A stretch of 7,894 nt of DNA from Desulfobacterales bacterium (GCA_030672555.1 DAOVGD010000107.1:1-7894), one strand, 5' to 3'; shown: positions 1-6,937, counted from the first letter of the stretch. Translations and numbers: made by a program. Notes: generated from the letters alone by a model not told the origin.

Positions 1-341
1 AGCCACCAGTGAAGGGGTACTCGTCGAATTATCAAAGATAGCCCATGAATCGAGCAGGGGACGATACAGGTTAAAAAAATTGCTCAGCCCTTTGTTGAAA
101 CGTCTTCTGACAATACTCTCAGGAACATTATGCCCCCCTCTTCTTACACGATCCGCAATACGTTCCAGCGCAATATCGATATTACTGACCCATAGAAAGA
201 ACAGGCTGATCCGATACTTCCGGTTTTTTAAATCACGCAAAAGGCGTAGAAGCCTCTTCCGGACAGCATAGTTTCACAACCAAAATCGGCCCCGCGGTCA
301 GCCAGCAAATGAGTCTGTTTCAGCATAATCCTTCCGGATAT
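1..341 (-). pseudogene. Remnant of a zeta-toxin-like P-loop ATPase (COG4185 type), frameshifted and 5'-truncated
   Basis: Reading the minus strand leftward from about 341 gives GRIMLKQTHLLADRGADFG followed by CETMLSGR. This resembles the 'AGRLML...ADFAFETTLSGR' stretch of COG4185/zeta-toxin-like ATPases, and that frame stops at 228-230. The homology continues in another frame from about 262 as KRLLRLLRDLKNRKYRISLF, then FLWVSNIDIALERIADRVRR, then GGHNVPESIVRRRFNKGLSN and a DSWAIFDNS segment, which are the family's usual C-terminal motifs. The N-terminal Walker A half (about 60 residues) is absent, because homology ends next to the rluB stop. A frameshift lies at about 255-265, and the C-terminus runs off the window. 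Family members are predicted nucleotide-binding proteins of about 190-200 residues, some sitting in toxin-antitoxin-like loci. No antitoxin is visible. The family call rests on recalled motifs; decay is read directly from the frame break and the missing P-loop. Confidence 0.75.
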
Positions 342-349
342 CGCTAATC

Positions 350-1090
350 TTATCCGTTTTTTTGCCTGTCAGGCTTCGCAGCTTCTTTCAGAACAGCAAT
401 CTCACGCGCTGTTAATATTCGGTAACTTCCCGGTTTTAAATCTCCCAACTTAAGCGCACCATAACCGATCCGTTTCAGCTTTAGTACTGGATGGCCAACA
501 GCCTTGCACATTCGCCTGACCTGACGGTTTCTCCCCTCGTGAATGGCGATTTCGATCCATGTGTGTTCCTGTGTTGTACCGACTTTTTTTACTTTGGCAG
601 GCGCTGTCTTTTTCCCGTCTAAGATCACTCCTTCACAAAGACGTTTTAAGGCAGAATAATCAGGACGCCCCTTTATTTTTGCCTTGTAGACCTTTTCAAC
701 CCCGTATCGGGGGTGCTGGAGGCGTTGGGCTAATGATCCGTCATTGGTAAGGAGAAGAAGACCTTCGGTGTCATAATCAAGCCTTCCTATGGGGAAAAGG
801 CGGTGTTTCAGGCGAGCCACAAGGTCTGTAACTGTCGGTCTTCCTTGAGGGTCCCTTGCGGTGGTAACTACTCCCTTTGGTTTGTTGAGGATCAGTGTAA
901 TCTTTGATTCAAGACAACGGACAGGACGACCGTCCACCCGGATATCATCCTTTCCGAATGTGACCGGGAAACCGGGTTCCTTAATCACTTTGCCATTGAC
1001 CGTGACACGTCCCTGGCGGACAAGGTCTTCGGACTTTCTGCGGGATGCGATGCCCGCGCGCGCTAAGACGACTTGGATACGCTCGGCCAC
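350..1090 (-). CDS. rluB: 23S rRNA pseudouridine synthase, RsuA/RluB/E/F family (RluB-like)
   Basis: This 246-residue protein isomerises uridine to pseudouridine in ribosomal RNA; RluB members modify position 2605 (E. coli numbering) of 23S rRNA. An N-terminal S4 RNA-binding domain (about residues 2-60, with RAGIASRRKSEDLVRQGRV) precedes the synthase domain. That domain opens with NKPKGVVTT (69-77) and carries the catalytic motif GRLDYDTEGLLLLTNDG, with Asp105 the expected catalytic residue. The C-terminal HEGRNRQVRRM (184-194) and the 'KLKRIGYG' stretch are also family hallmarks. The start is GTG at 1088-1090 with GGAAGAG just upstream. It overlaps the end of scpB by 28 nt, so it is the last gene of the coupled trpS-scpA-scpB-rluB run. 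The neighbourhood favours RluB over RsuA or RluE/F, but exact target specificity is inferred. Confidence 0.93.
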   Translation of the reverse strand: MAERIQVVLARAGIASRRKSEDLVRQGRVTVNGKVIKEPGFPVTFGKDDIRVDGRPVRCLESKITLILNKPKGVVTTARDPQGRPTVTDLVARLKHRLFPIGRLDYDTEGLLLLTNDGSLAQRLQHPRYGVEKVYKAKIKGRPDYSALKRLCEGVILDGKKTAPAKVKKVGTTQEHTWIEIAIHEGRNRQVRRMCKAVGHPVLKLKRIGYGALKLGDLKPGSYRILTAREIAVLKEAAKPDRQKNG

Positions 1091-1614
1091 GACTCTTCCA
1101 ATTGCTCCATCTCCCCTAAGGTGGGAAGAGAACTAAGATCCTTTAATCCAAAGACCTCCAAAAATCGCCTCGTGGTGCCGTACACCATGGGACGGCCCGG
1201 GAGATCCTTGCGCCCCATTACTCGAATTAGATCCCGCTCCAAAAGTGTCTTAAAAATCCCCCCGCTGTCCACCCCTCGCAGGTGTTCCACATCGGTTCTT
1301 AATACCGGCTGTTTATAGGCAATGATCGCGAGGGTCTCAAGGGCCGCGCGACTCAATTTAGCCGGGCTCGACTGTTTCAGTTTTATCACCCAGTCTCTGT
1401 ATTCGGGCCGGGTACGGAATTGATATCCTCCCGCCACTTCCTGGAGGGCAAATCCGCGTTTTTCTGTCTCGTACTCGGCCATTAACTGTTGCAGTATGTC
1501 CTTGATCTGTTGGCGGGATACACCACCCAGCATCGCTTCAAGCTGTTTAATACTGAGCGGTTCATCTGCCACGAATATGAGGCTTTCTATAATAGGCCTA
1601 AGACTGTCCAGCAT
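1063..1614 (-). CDS. scpB: Segregation and condensation protein B
   Basis: This 183-residue protein is the kite subunit of the bacterial SMC-ScpAB condensin. A dimer of it binds ScpA, which bridges the SMC heads, and the complex compacts and helps segregate the chromosome on the nucleoid. Two winged-helix regions are visible. The first (about residues 1-80) begins LRPIIESLIFVADEPLSI. The second (about 88-165) carries the signature LSRAALETLAIIAYKQPVLR, then TDVEHLRGVDSGG and GRKDLPGRPMVYGTT, ending in FLEVFGLKDLSSLP. Length is normal for the family. The ATG at 1612-1614 overlaps the scpA stop by 17 nt, and the 3' end overlaps rluB by 28 nt, which implies coupled translation with its partner scpA. 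Confidence 0.96.
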   Translation of the reverse strand: MLDSLRPIIESLIFVADEPLSIKQLEAMLGGVSRQQIKDILQQLMAEYETEKRGFALQEVAGGYQFRTRPEYRDWVIKLKQSSPAKLSRAALETLAIIAYKQPVLRTDVEHLRGVDSGGIFKTLLERDLIRVMGRKDLPGRPMVYGTTRRFLEVFGLKDLSSLPTLGEMEQLEESWPSVSKSS

Positions 1615-2329
1615 AAATCCTTATAATCCCGGAATCGATATGTTGCATTACGCGAATCAACCGGAGCTTGATCATCTCCAGAATAGCCAAGAATGTAACA
1701 ATCAGCATCTTTTTGGAATGTTTTCCCAGAAAAAGTTCCTGAAACGTGACATTCTTTCTTTCTTCAAGGATCTCCATGAGTTCTGATATTCTTTGCCTTA
1801 CAGAAATGGCGTCCTTCGTTATATCAACAAAATGTTCTTTTGAAGCATTTTTCAGTATACGCTGAAATGCGTCGATCAATTCAAAAAGCCCCACCGGCCT
1901 CAACGGCTTGAATGTTACATCGGCCTCGATCGAATCTTCTTTTACGTCCCGGACAAAGGTATCCCTGTCTAACAAGGATATATGTGACAGTTGTTCAGCG
2001 GCGCTTTTCAATCGCAGATATTCCACAAGCGGCTGTACGAGATCCATCCGGGGGTCTTCCGCGCCTTCATCCTCCTCGTTGTCTTGTGCAGCGGGAATCA
2101 GCATTCGAGATTTTATCTGCATCAAGGTTGCTGCCATTACCAAAAAATCTCCGGATACATCAAGGGAGAGTTCTTTCATCAGCTCCAGGCAGCCCAAATA
2201 CTGTTCGGTGACCACCGCAATGGGAATATCGTAAATATCGATATCGTTCTTCTTGACCAAGTATACAAGAAGATCCATAGGGCCTTCAAAAACTTCCCCC
2301 AATTGTACATTATAAGAAGATTGTCCCAT
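1598..2329 (-). CDS. scpA: Segregation and condensation protein A
   Basis: This 243-residue kleisin subunit of SMC-ScpAB contacts the SMC heads with its two ends and holds a ScpB dimer with its middle part. The N-terminal kleisin motif FEGPMDLLVYLVKKNDIDIY (residues 14-33) is followed by DIPIAVVTEQYL and the helix VSGDFLVMAATLMQIKSRML, all characteristic. An acidic linker (NEEDEGAEDP, 84-93) follows. The C-terminal winged helix (about 190-240) reads VTFQELFLGKHSKKMLIVTF and LAILEMIKLRLIRV. The start ATG (2327-2329) lies inside the last codons of trpS (20-nt overlap), and a GAAG element 3 nt upstream could act as ribosome-binding site. It directly precedes its partner scpB. Confidence 0.96.
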   Translation of the reverse strand: MGQSSYNVQLGEVFEGPMDLLVYLVKKNDIDIYDIPIAVVTEQYLGCLELMKELSLDVSGDFLVMAATLMQIKSRMLIPAAQDNEEDEGAEDPRMDLVQPLVEYLRLKSAAEQLSHISLLDRDTFVRDVKEDSIEADVTFKPLRPVGLFELIDAFQRILKNASKEHFVDITKDAISVRQRISELMEILEERKNVTFQELFLGKHSKKMLIVTFLAILEMIKLRLIRVMQHIDSGIIRIYAGQS

Positions 2330-3311
2330 CGATCTTCATTGCTGACCGCACCTCTTCCATAGTCTGGCTCCCTATCTTACGAGCCTTTGCGGTCCCCTCC
2401 TTTATGATCTCACTGACCACTTCCGGATGTTTCTCGTAATAGTCACGTTTTTCCCGAATTGGAGCAAGAAACGTTATCAGATTGTCAGCCATGATCTTTT
2501 TACATTCCACGCACCCAATCCCTGCAATGCGGCATTCACGATCAACCCTTTCTATAATCCCTTTGCCGGAAAAAAGCTTATGAAAACTGAAAACATTACA
2601 GACGTCCGGATTGCCTGGATCTTTGCGCCGGGCACGTTGAGGATCGGTAACCATCTGGCTGACCTTGGAACTAATATCTTCCGGTTTTTCCGATATATAG
2701 ATTGTATTATTATAACTCTTGCTCATCTTGCGTCCGTCAATTCCAAGGAGCTTTGGGACCTCGGTCAGTATTGGCTCGGGAATCGGGAAGACCTCTCCGT
2801 AAAAATGGTTAAACCTTCGTGCGATCTCCCTTGTCAATTCCACATGTGGAAGCTGGTCTACCCCCACAGGTACACCATTTGCTTTATACATAATGATGTC
2901 CGCGGCCTGCAGAACCGGATACCCAAGAAAACCGTATGTTGATAAATCCTTGTTAGTTACCTGTTCCTTTTGCTCCTTGTAGGTAGGATTTCTTTCCAAC
3001 CATGGCAGTGGAGTTATGGTGGAAAGTAAAACAAAAAGTTCAGCATGTTCCTGCAAATGCGATTGAATAAATAGGGTAGATCGATCAGGAGACAAGCCAA
3101 CACTCAGCCAGTCAATGAGCATTTCGTGGATATAGTCCTTTAAATTATCCGTATTAGCATAGTCGCTTGCCAGCGCGTGCCAGTCCGCTACAAAGAAAAA
3201 ACAGTCATACTCGTCCTGCAACCTTTTCCAGTTTGCCAACGCCCCCAAGAAGTTTCCAAGATGAAGTCTGCCCGTAGGACGCATGCCGCTCAATATTCTC
3301 TTCTTTGTCAT
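2310..3311 (-). CDS. trpS: Tryptophanyl-tRNA synthetase
   Basis: This 333-residue cytoplasmic class I aminoacyl-tRNA synthetase charges tRNA-Trp with tryptophan using ATP. The HIGH-type signature is in SGMRPTGRLHLGNFLGAL (HLGN at residues 17-20), and the KMSKS loop is intact in GRKMSKSYNNT (195-199). Further TrpS landmarks are PLPWLERNPTYKEQ, GYPVLQAADIIMYKA, VPVGVDQLPHVELTREIARR and the late GCVECKKIMADNL segment. Length is normal. ATG at 3309-3311 is preceded by GGAGAG with an 8-nt spacer, a good Shine-Dalgarno sequence. It is the first gene of the overlapping run and is separated from the upstream fusion gene by 189 bp that hold a CGCAAAG-rich inverted repeat. Whether transcription enters from upstream or starts in this spacer cannot be decided from sequence. 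Confidence 0.97.
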   Translation of the reverse strand: MTKKRILSGMRPTGRLHLGNFLGALANWKRLQDEYDCFFFVADWHALASDYANTDNLKDYIHEMLIDWLSVGLSPDRSTLFIQSHLQEHAELFVLLSTITPLPWLERNPTYKEQKEQVTNKDLSTYGFLGYPVLQAADIIMYKANGVPVGVDQLPHVELTREIARRFNHFYGEVFPIPEPILTEVPKLLGIDGRKMSKSYNNTIYISEKPEDISSKVSQMVTDPQRARRKDPGNPDVCNVFSFHKLFSGKGIIERVDRECRIAGIGCVECKKIMADNLITFLAPIREKRDYYEKHPEVVSEIIKEGTAKARKIGSQTMEEVRSAMKIDGTIFL

Positions 3312-3359
3312 TCAGTAAACTCTCCATTCTAACTTAACATCTTAAAATGTGGTATTAGT

Positions 3360-3473
3360 TCACCGCAAAGGCGCAAAGGACGCAAAGAAAGACCTAAAAT
3401 GATAAAAGCGTAAGATAACCTTTCAAAGGAAAAGATTAAAAAAAACTTTGCGTTCTTTGCGCCTTTGCGGTGA
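3360..3473. repeat. Inverted repeat with CGCAAAG-rich 28-bp arms between the fusion gene and trpS
   Basis: The left arm 3360-3387 (TCACCGCAAAGGCGCAAAGG then ACGCAAAG) and the right arm 3446-3473 are reverse complements with one mismatch, enclosing 58 bp of AT-rich sequence. Each arm is itself a short run of 8-9-bp CGCAAAG units. I recall very similar CACCGCAAAGGCGCAAAG sequences scattered through many unrelated genomes, so this is probably a copy of a dispersed palindromic element. No clear target duplication flanks it. In RNA it would form a long hairpin in the trpS leader or after the fusion gene's stop. A terminator or processing role is possible, but the arms are not directly followed by the T-run of a classical terminator. 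Confidence 0.8.
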
Positions 3474-3500
3474 GATAAACTGTTCTAAATTTCCCACAAC

Positions 3501-6176
3501 CTATTGGTGTACATTTATCTGCCAATTTGCCCGCACAAAATCTATTTCATCGGCCTTTGTTTTTACCTCCCCGTTCAACTTCGCATCGAGTACGGCGCTC
3601 AAAATCTTACGATAGATCGGACCGGGGGTAAATCCCAACTCCTTCAAATCTGCGCCTCTCAAGAAAATCTTCATTGGTCTGAGATGTGTAATATAGGTTG
3701 AAATTGCCATCCGAGCCCTATCACTTCTCGCCTTTGCCATAATGAACAGGAGTGTCTCTATGGAAAGCGGCCTGAGCTCAGCATAAAGAGCGCTGTTAGA
3801 AGCATCCGGGTGGTGCATAAACCATCGTAAAAATGATTCTCCCTTTCCTTTCTCACGAAGACAAAAATCATGATAACGTTCCGGAATTTCCAGATGATAA
3901 CATAATTCCTCGGTTTCTTTTTGATCAAGCGAATAAATAAGCCCCAAAAGATAAGTCACCCACTTCTTATAGGATTCTCCCAAAAAAAGCAAATTATACC
4001 ACGACAGTACCCCTCGAATGTTGATGAACAATTGCTTCATGACGTTGTTGAAAAAAAGTTTCGATGATATAAATTGAAGGAGTCCGTATTCATCCATCCT
4101 TTTCACAGCCAACATGGGGTCTTCTTCTTCCAGAATGAGTCTCAACTCTGTAAATAGTCTCTTGCCGGTCAATTTTTTCAAAAACCCCATCTTGACCGCG
4201 TTCTCTATAAGATTAGAGGTAAGTTTTCCTATCTTAAATCCAAAACGCTGTTCAAACCGTATTGCTCGAAAGACGCGCGTGGGATCTTCCACAAAACTCA
4301 AGTTATGCAATACACGGATGGTCTTATCTTTAATATCTTTTTGTGCTCCAAAAAAATCTATCAATGTCCCGAACTCTTCACTACTAAGCCAAACAGCAAG
4401 GGTATTGATAGTAAAATCCCTCCGATAAAGATCAAGCTTGATTGAACCGAGTTCAACAGTCGGCATTGACGCAGGGGCCTTATAATATTCTATCCGTGCC
4501 GTGGCAACGTCAATCTTTAATCCATTCGGCAATACAATAACCGCGGTCCCGAATTTTTCGTGAGACCGCACACGCCCTTTCCACATTTTGGCGAAGGTCT
4601 TTGCAAAGTTAATCCCGTTCCCCTCAATCACTATGTCAATGTCGAGGTTCTCTCTGTAAAGATAGAGGTCCCTGACAAATCCACCCACTGCATAAGCCTG
4701 GTATTCAAGTGTGTCTGCTACTTCGCCAATATTTTTTAAAAGCCGGAATATCTCGTGAGGGAGGCGTTGTTCCATAAATTTCACAAAGTTTCGCTTTCGA
4801 GTGTATTTAAAACGATACTTGGAATCAAACGAATATTGTACCCCGCCCCGCGACTCACTTACCATGGCGTTGAGGAGATCGGTTCGTGTTATCACCCCCA
4901 ACACCTTTCCATTGGCTACTACCGGGAGGAGCCGCTGCTTGTTTTCGACTATCTTTTCCTGTATTTCCGGAAGCAAACCTGTAGGATCTATGGCAGAAAA
5001 CTCCATAGTCATATATTCTCGGACAGGAACCGTCTTGAGACCGTGATGGAGGGCCCTTTCAACAATCTGTCGCGAAATAGTCCCCAAAAGCTCTTCATTC
5101 TCCATCACAAGCAATACGTTAATATTGTAACGCGTAAGAGTATCATGCGCCTCCTCCATTGTTAAAGCGGGACTTACATGAATGACGGGGAAAGACATCA
5201 ATTCCTTTGCTGTCCACCGTGGATTCACACATTGTTGCAAGATTTCGATTAGTTTTTCTTCTGCTTGCGCAAGGGTCAACCCCTTAATAGTGGCTGATGC
5301 CGCATAGGGATGTCCTCCCCCTCCGAAGGCTCTGGATATTGCGCTCACATCCACTTCACGAAGCCTGCTTCGGGCAATGAGATATATCCGGTCTTCCATC
5401 CTGGCAAGTAGAAAGACAACATCAAGGTTATCCATATCCTTGAACTTGTGAACGAGCACTGCCAGTTCATTAATATAAGTTTCAGACGAAACGGTCGTGA
5501 TCACCACTTCGATTCCATTAATGACATAATGAGTAGCAGCCTGAAGCATTTCATTTAGAATAGCCACCTGTTCCGGTTCCAACTCCCGCGTAATCAGGTT
5601 GGAAACAACTTTTAAATTTGCCCCCTTAGAAATAAGATATGCAGCTGTTGCAAGGTCGTTCTCTGTGGTGGAAGAAAACGTAAATGACCCGGTATCTTCA
5701 TAAAGGCCCAGAGCCATAATGGTTGCCTCTTCAGGCGTAATTTCAATCCTTCTTTCCCGTAGTATGCGGGACAATATAGTAATATTGGCGCCGGTATATT
5801 CGATTACCTCGACCGAGCCTGTAATATCATCTGACATTGGGGGGTGGTGATCATAAATGTGAATGTCAAGCCCCGGCCGATCTATAATATCGGCGAACTT
5901 TCCTATTCGTCCCTTCTGGCGGGTATCGACAATAACCAAACGCTTCACGGCATCAAGATCGATCTCTCTAATTTTTACCCAGTTGAATAGATAAGTGGCC
6001 GAATCCACAAAAAAATCTCTGAGGGTTCTTTCCTGGGCTCCTGCAAACACCACTAATGCTTCAGGATAGAGCTTTTGCGCAGCCAGCATTGAAGCAAGTG
6101 CGTCAAAATCCGCATTCAAATGGGTAGTAATTACCGTAAGCCCGCCTGACTTCGCTGTCGTCTTTTGTTTCAACAA
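3501..6176 (-). CDS. DHH-CBS-poly(A) polymerase/CCA fusion: probable A-adding tRNA nucleotidyltransferase
   Basis: This 891-residue protein has three modules. The DHH phosphoesterase (about 10-310) has motif I HLNADFDA (19-26), IVDTR (82-86), DHHPP (109-113), GLYEDTGSF (157-165) and the DHHA1 GGGGHPYAAS (285-294), so all metal-binding residues look intact. Two CBS domains follow (about 324-375 and 386-440). The class II nucleotidyltransferase (about 470-890) has GGFVRD (498-503), the catalytic pair in LDIDIVIEG (Asp512, Asp514), RRDFTINTLA (585-594) and EDPTRVFRAIRF (630-641). The layout matches the A-adding enzyme described for Aquifex aeolicus, which adds the last A of tRNA CCA ends after a separate CC-adding enzyme. 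A CCA-adding or poly(A) role is not excluded. The start is TTG; a second TTG follows at once (6171-6173), and GTGAGGG upstream fits either. No later start preserves DHH motif I. The CBS pair suggests control by an adenine nucleotide. Confidence 0.92.
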   Translation of the reverse strand: MLKQKTTAKSGGLTVITTHLNADFDALASMLAAQKLYPEALVVFAGAQERTLRDFFVDSATYLFNWVKIREIDLDAVKRLVIVDTRQKGRIGKFADIIDRPGLDIHIYDHHPPMSDDITGSVEVIEYTGANITILSRILRERRIEITPEEATIMALGLYEDTGSFTFSSTTENDLATAAYLISKGANLKVVSNLITRELEPEQVAILNEMLQAATHYVINGIEVVITTVSSETYINELAVLVHKFKDMDNLDVVFLLARMEDRIYLIARSRLREVDVSAISRAFGGGGHPYAASATIKGLTLAQAEEKLIEILQQCVNPRWTAKELMSFPVIHVSPALTMEEAHDTLTRYNINVLLVMENEELLGTISRQIVERALHHGLKTVPVREYMTMEFSAIDPTGLLPEIQEKIVENKQRLLPVVANGKVLGVITRTDLLNAMVSESRGGVQYSFDSKYRFKYTRKRNFVKFMEQRLPHEIFRLLKNIGEVADTLEYQAYAVGGFVRDLYLYRENLDIDIVIEGNGINFAKTFAKMWKGRVRSHEKFGTAVIVLPNGLKIDVATARIEYYKAPASMPTVELGSIKLDLYRRDFTINTLAVWLSSEEFGTLIDFFGAQKDIKDKTIRVLHNLSFVEDPTRVFRAIRFEQRFGFKIGKLTSNLIENAVKMGFLKKLTGKRLFTELRLILEEEDPMLAVKRMDEYGLLQFISSKLFFNNVMKQLFINIRGVLSWYNLLFLGESYKKWVTYLLGLIYSLDQKETEELCYHLEIPERYHDFCLREKGKGESFLRWFMHHPDASNSALYAELRPLSIETLLFIMAKARSDRARMAISTYITHLRPMKIFLRGADLKELGFTPGPIYRKILSAVLDAKLNGEVKTKADEIDFVRANWQINVHQ

Positions 6177-6205
6177 TATCCCTCACTTTGATAGCAATTC
6201 CTGGC

Positions 6206-6238
6206 ACATATTTAACATATGTAGATAAGATCTATCTA
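6206..6238. repeat. Two adjacent small inverted repeats in the fusion gene leader
   Basis: ACATAT-TTAAC-ATATGT (6206-6222) is a perfect 6-bp inverted repeat with a 5-nt centre. TAGATA-AGATC-TATCTA (6222-6238) is a second perfect one with the same geometry, sharing one base with the first. They lie between the proposed -10 box and the start codon of the fusion gene, where a repressor or dimeric regulator could bind. No regulator is recognised, and in AT-rich DNA such symmetry may be accidental. Confidence 0.3.
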
Positions 6239-6252
6239 TCATGAACACAAAA

Positions 6253-6280
6253 TTTATACCACCCCTAAGAAGTTTAACAA
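6253..6280 (-). promoter_or_regulatory. Possible sigma-70-type promoter for the fusion gene
   Basis: On the minus strand TTGTTA (6275-6280) and TATAAA (6253-6258) are separated by 16 bp. They match the -35 consensus at four of six bases and the -10 consensus at five of six. The start site would fall near 6246, leaving a leader of about 70 nt before the TTG codon. The region is AT-rich, so chance matches are easy. Confidence 0.4.
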
Positions 6281-6331
6281 GAAAAACAAAAAGTGAACAC
6301 TAATAAGTCTCAATAAATTTATTTGCCCTCG

Positions 6332-6363
6332 ATTGACATCTTAATTTATTTTATAATTGACAT
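6332..6363 (+). promoter_or_regulatory. Promoter-like AT-rich segment upstream of usp with duplicated ATTGACAT
   Basis: ATTGACAT occurs at 6332-6339 and again at 6356-6363, and a perfect TATAAT lies at 6352-6357. The first TTGACA is only 13 bp from the TATAAT, which is too short for a standard sigma-70 promoter. The second has no good -10 box at 16-18 bp. A promoter for the plus-strand usp gene is likely somewhere here, but I cannot assign its elements. Confidence 0.25.
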
Positions 6364-6398
6364 TATCATGAAGATCTTGCAAAAAGTCTTATTGTCTT

Positions 6399-6461
6399 GA
6401 AACCTTGTAACTGCTCAGGTTCAAAGTTCAACCTGACAAACCTGAGTAGTTACGAAACCTT
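6399..6461. mobile_element. 47-bp palindromic element flanked by 8-bp direct repeats (tiny MITE-like insertion)
   Basis: The arms GTAACTGCTCAGGTT (6407-6421) and AACCTGAGTAGTTAC (6439-6453) are reverse complements over 15 bp with one mismatch, enclosing 17 bp. Immediately outside each arm sits the same octamer GAAACCTT (6399-6406 and 6454-6461). Inverted ends bounded exactly by an 8-bp direct repeat are the mark of a transposition-type insertion with target duplication. The element is too short to code for anything, so it would have been moved by a transposase acting in trans. It ends 20 bp before the usp start codon and would be part of the usp 5' leader if transcription starts upstream. No family is recognised. 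Confidence 0.65.
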
Positions 6462-6481
6462 TTAAAAAACAAGGGGGCGCA

Positions 6482-6937
6482 ATGGAAGAATTCAAAAAGA
6501 TACTTTTCCCTGTTGACTTTTCTGATTGTTCTAAAAAGGTTGTTCCTTATGCAATTGATTTTGCACGAAAATTTGATGCCAGGCTCTATTTGCTTTTTGT
6601 TGTCCGCGACTTGAGTTACTTAACAGTTGTTAACATGCCGTATTCAACACTAACTGAATTTTCCGGAGAAGTCGCCGCAGGTGGCGAAAAGATGATGGAT
6701 GAATTTTGCGACAACTTTTGTGCTGATTATCATAATTACGAAGCAAAGGTAATCATAGGTGATGCCCCGGAAGCTATTCTCACATTTGCTGAAAAAAACG
6801 GAATGGACCTTATCGTTATAGGGACTCACGGCCGAAAAGGCTTGGACCGCATACTATTAGGGAGTGTAGCAGACTATGTTATGAAAAGCGCTTCCGTACC
6901 GGTTGTTACGATAAGGGGTACCGGAGTACCGGAGTGA
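6482..6937 (+). CDS. Universal stress protein, UspA family, ATP-binding type
   Basis: This 151-residue single-domain protein opens with FKKILFPVDFSDCSKKVVPY and AIDFARKFDARLYLLFVV, the usual first strand and helix of the Usp fold. GDAPEAILTFAEKNGMDLIV follows. The nucleotide-binding motif G-x2-G-x9-G-S is intact as GTHGRKGLDRILLGS (Gly114, Gly117, Gly127, Ser128). Such proteins act in the cytoplasm, usually as dimers, and are induced by growth arrest or energy stress; the partner here is unknown. ATG at 6482 follows AAGGGGG with a short spacer. The usual C-terminal strand VPVVTIR ends at residue 145. The last six residues (GTGVPE) and the stop codon come from the adjacent 8-bp repeat array, so the 3' end was probably rewritten by a repeat insertion. 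The gene is divergent from the fusion gene and appears monocistronic. Confidence 0.95.
   Translation: MEEFKKILFPVDFSDCSKKVVPYAIDFARKFDARLYLLFVVRDLSYLTVVNMPYSTLTEFSGEVAAGGEKMMDEFCDNFCADYHNYEAKVIIGDAPEAILTFAEKNGMDLIVIGTHGRKGLDRILLGSVADYVMKSASVPVVTIRGTGVPE

Noticed and set aside
80..271. Plus-strand open frame of 63 residues near the left edge
   Set aside because: It is antisense to the zeta-toxin-like remnant, whose minus-strand motifs explain the region better.
1991..2362. Plus-strand open frames of 99 to 123 residues opposite scpA
   Set aside because: They lie antisense to a well-conserved scpA with clear motifs; no independent coding evidence.
2427..2942. Plus-strand open frame of 171 residues opposite trpS
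   Set aside because: Antisense to trpS, which has intact HLGN and KMSKS signatures; the shadow sequence has no recognisable domain.
4755..5165. Plus-strand open frame of 136 residues opposite the CBS region
   Set aside because: Antisense shadow of the fusion gene.
6202..6217. Possible sigma-54 promoter (TGGCAC) upstream of usp
   Set aside because: The downstream TTGC box is not present at the required spacing.
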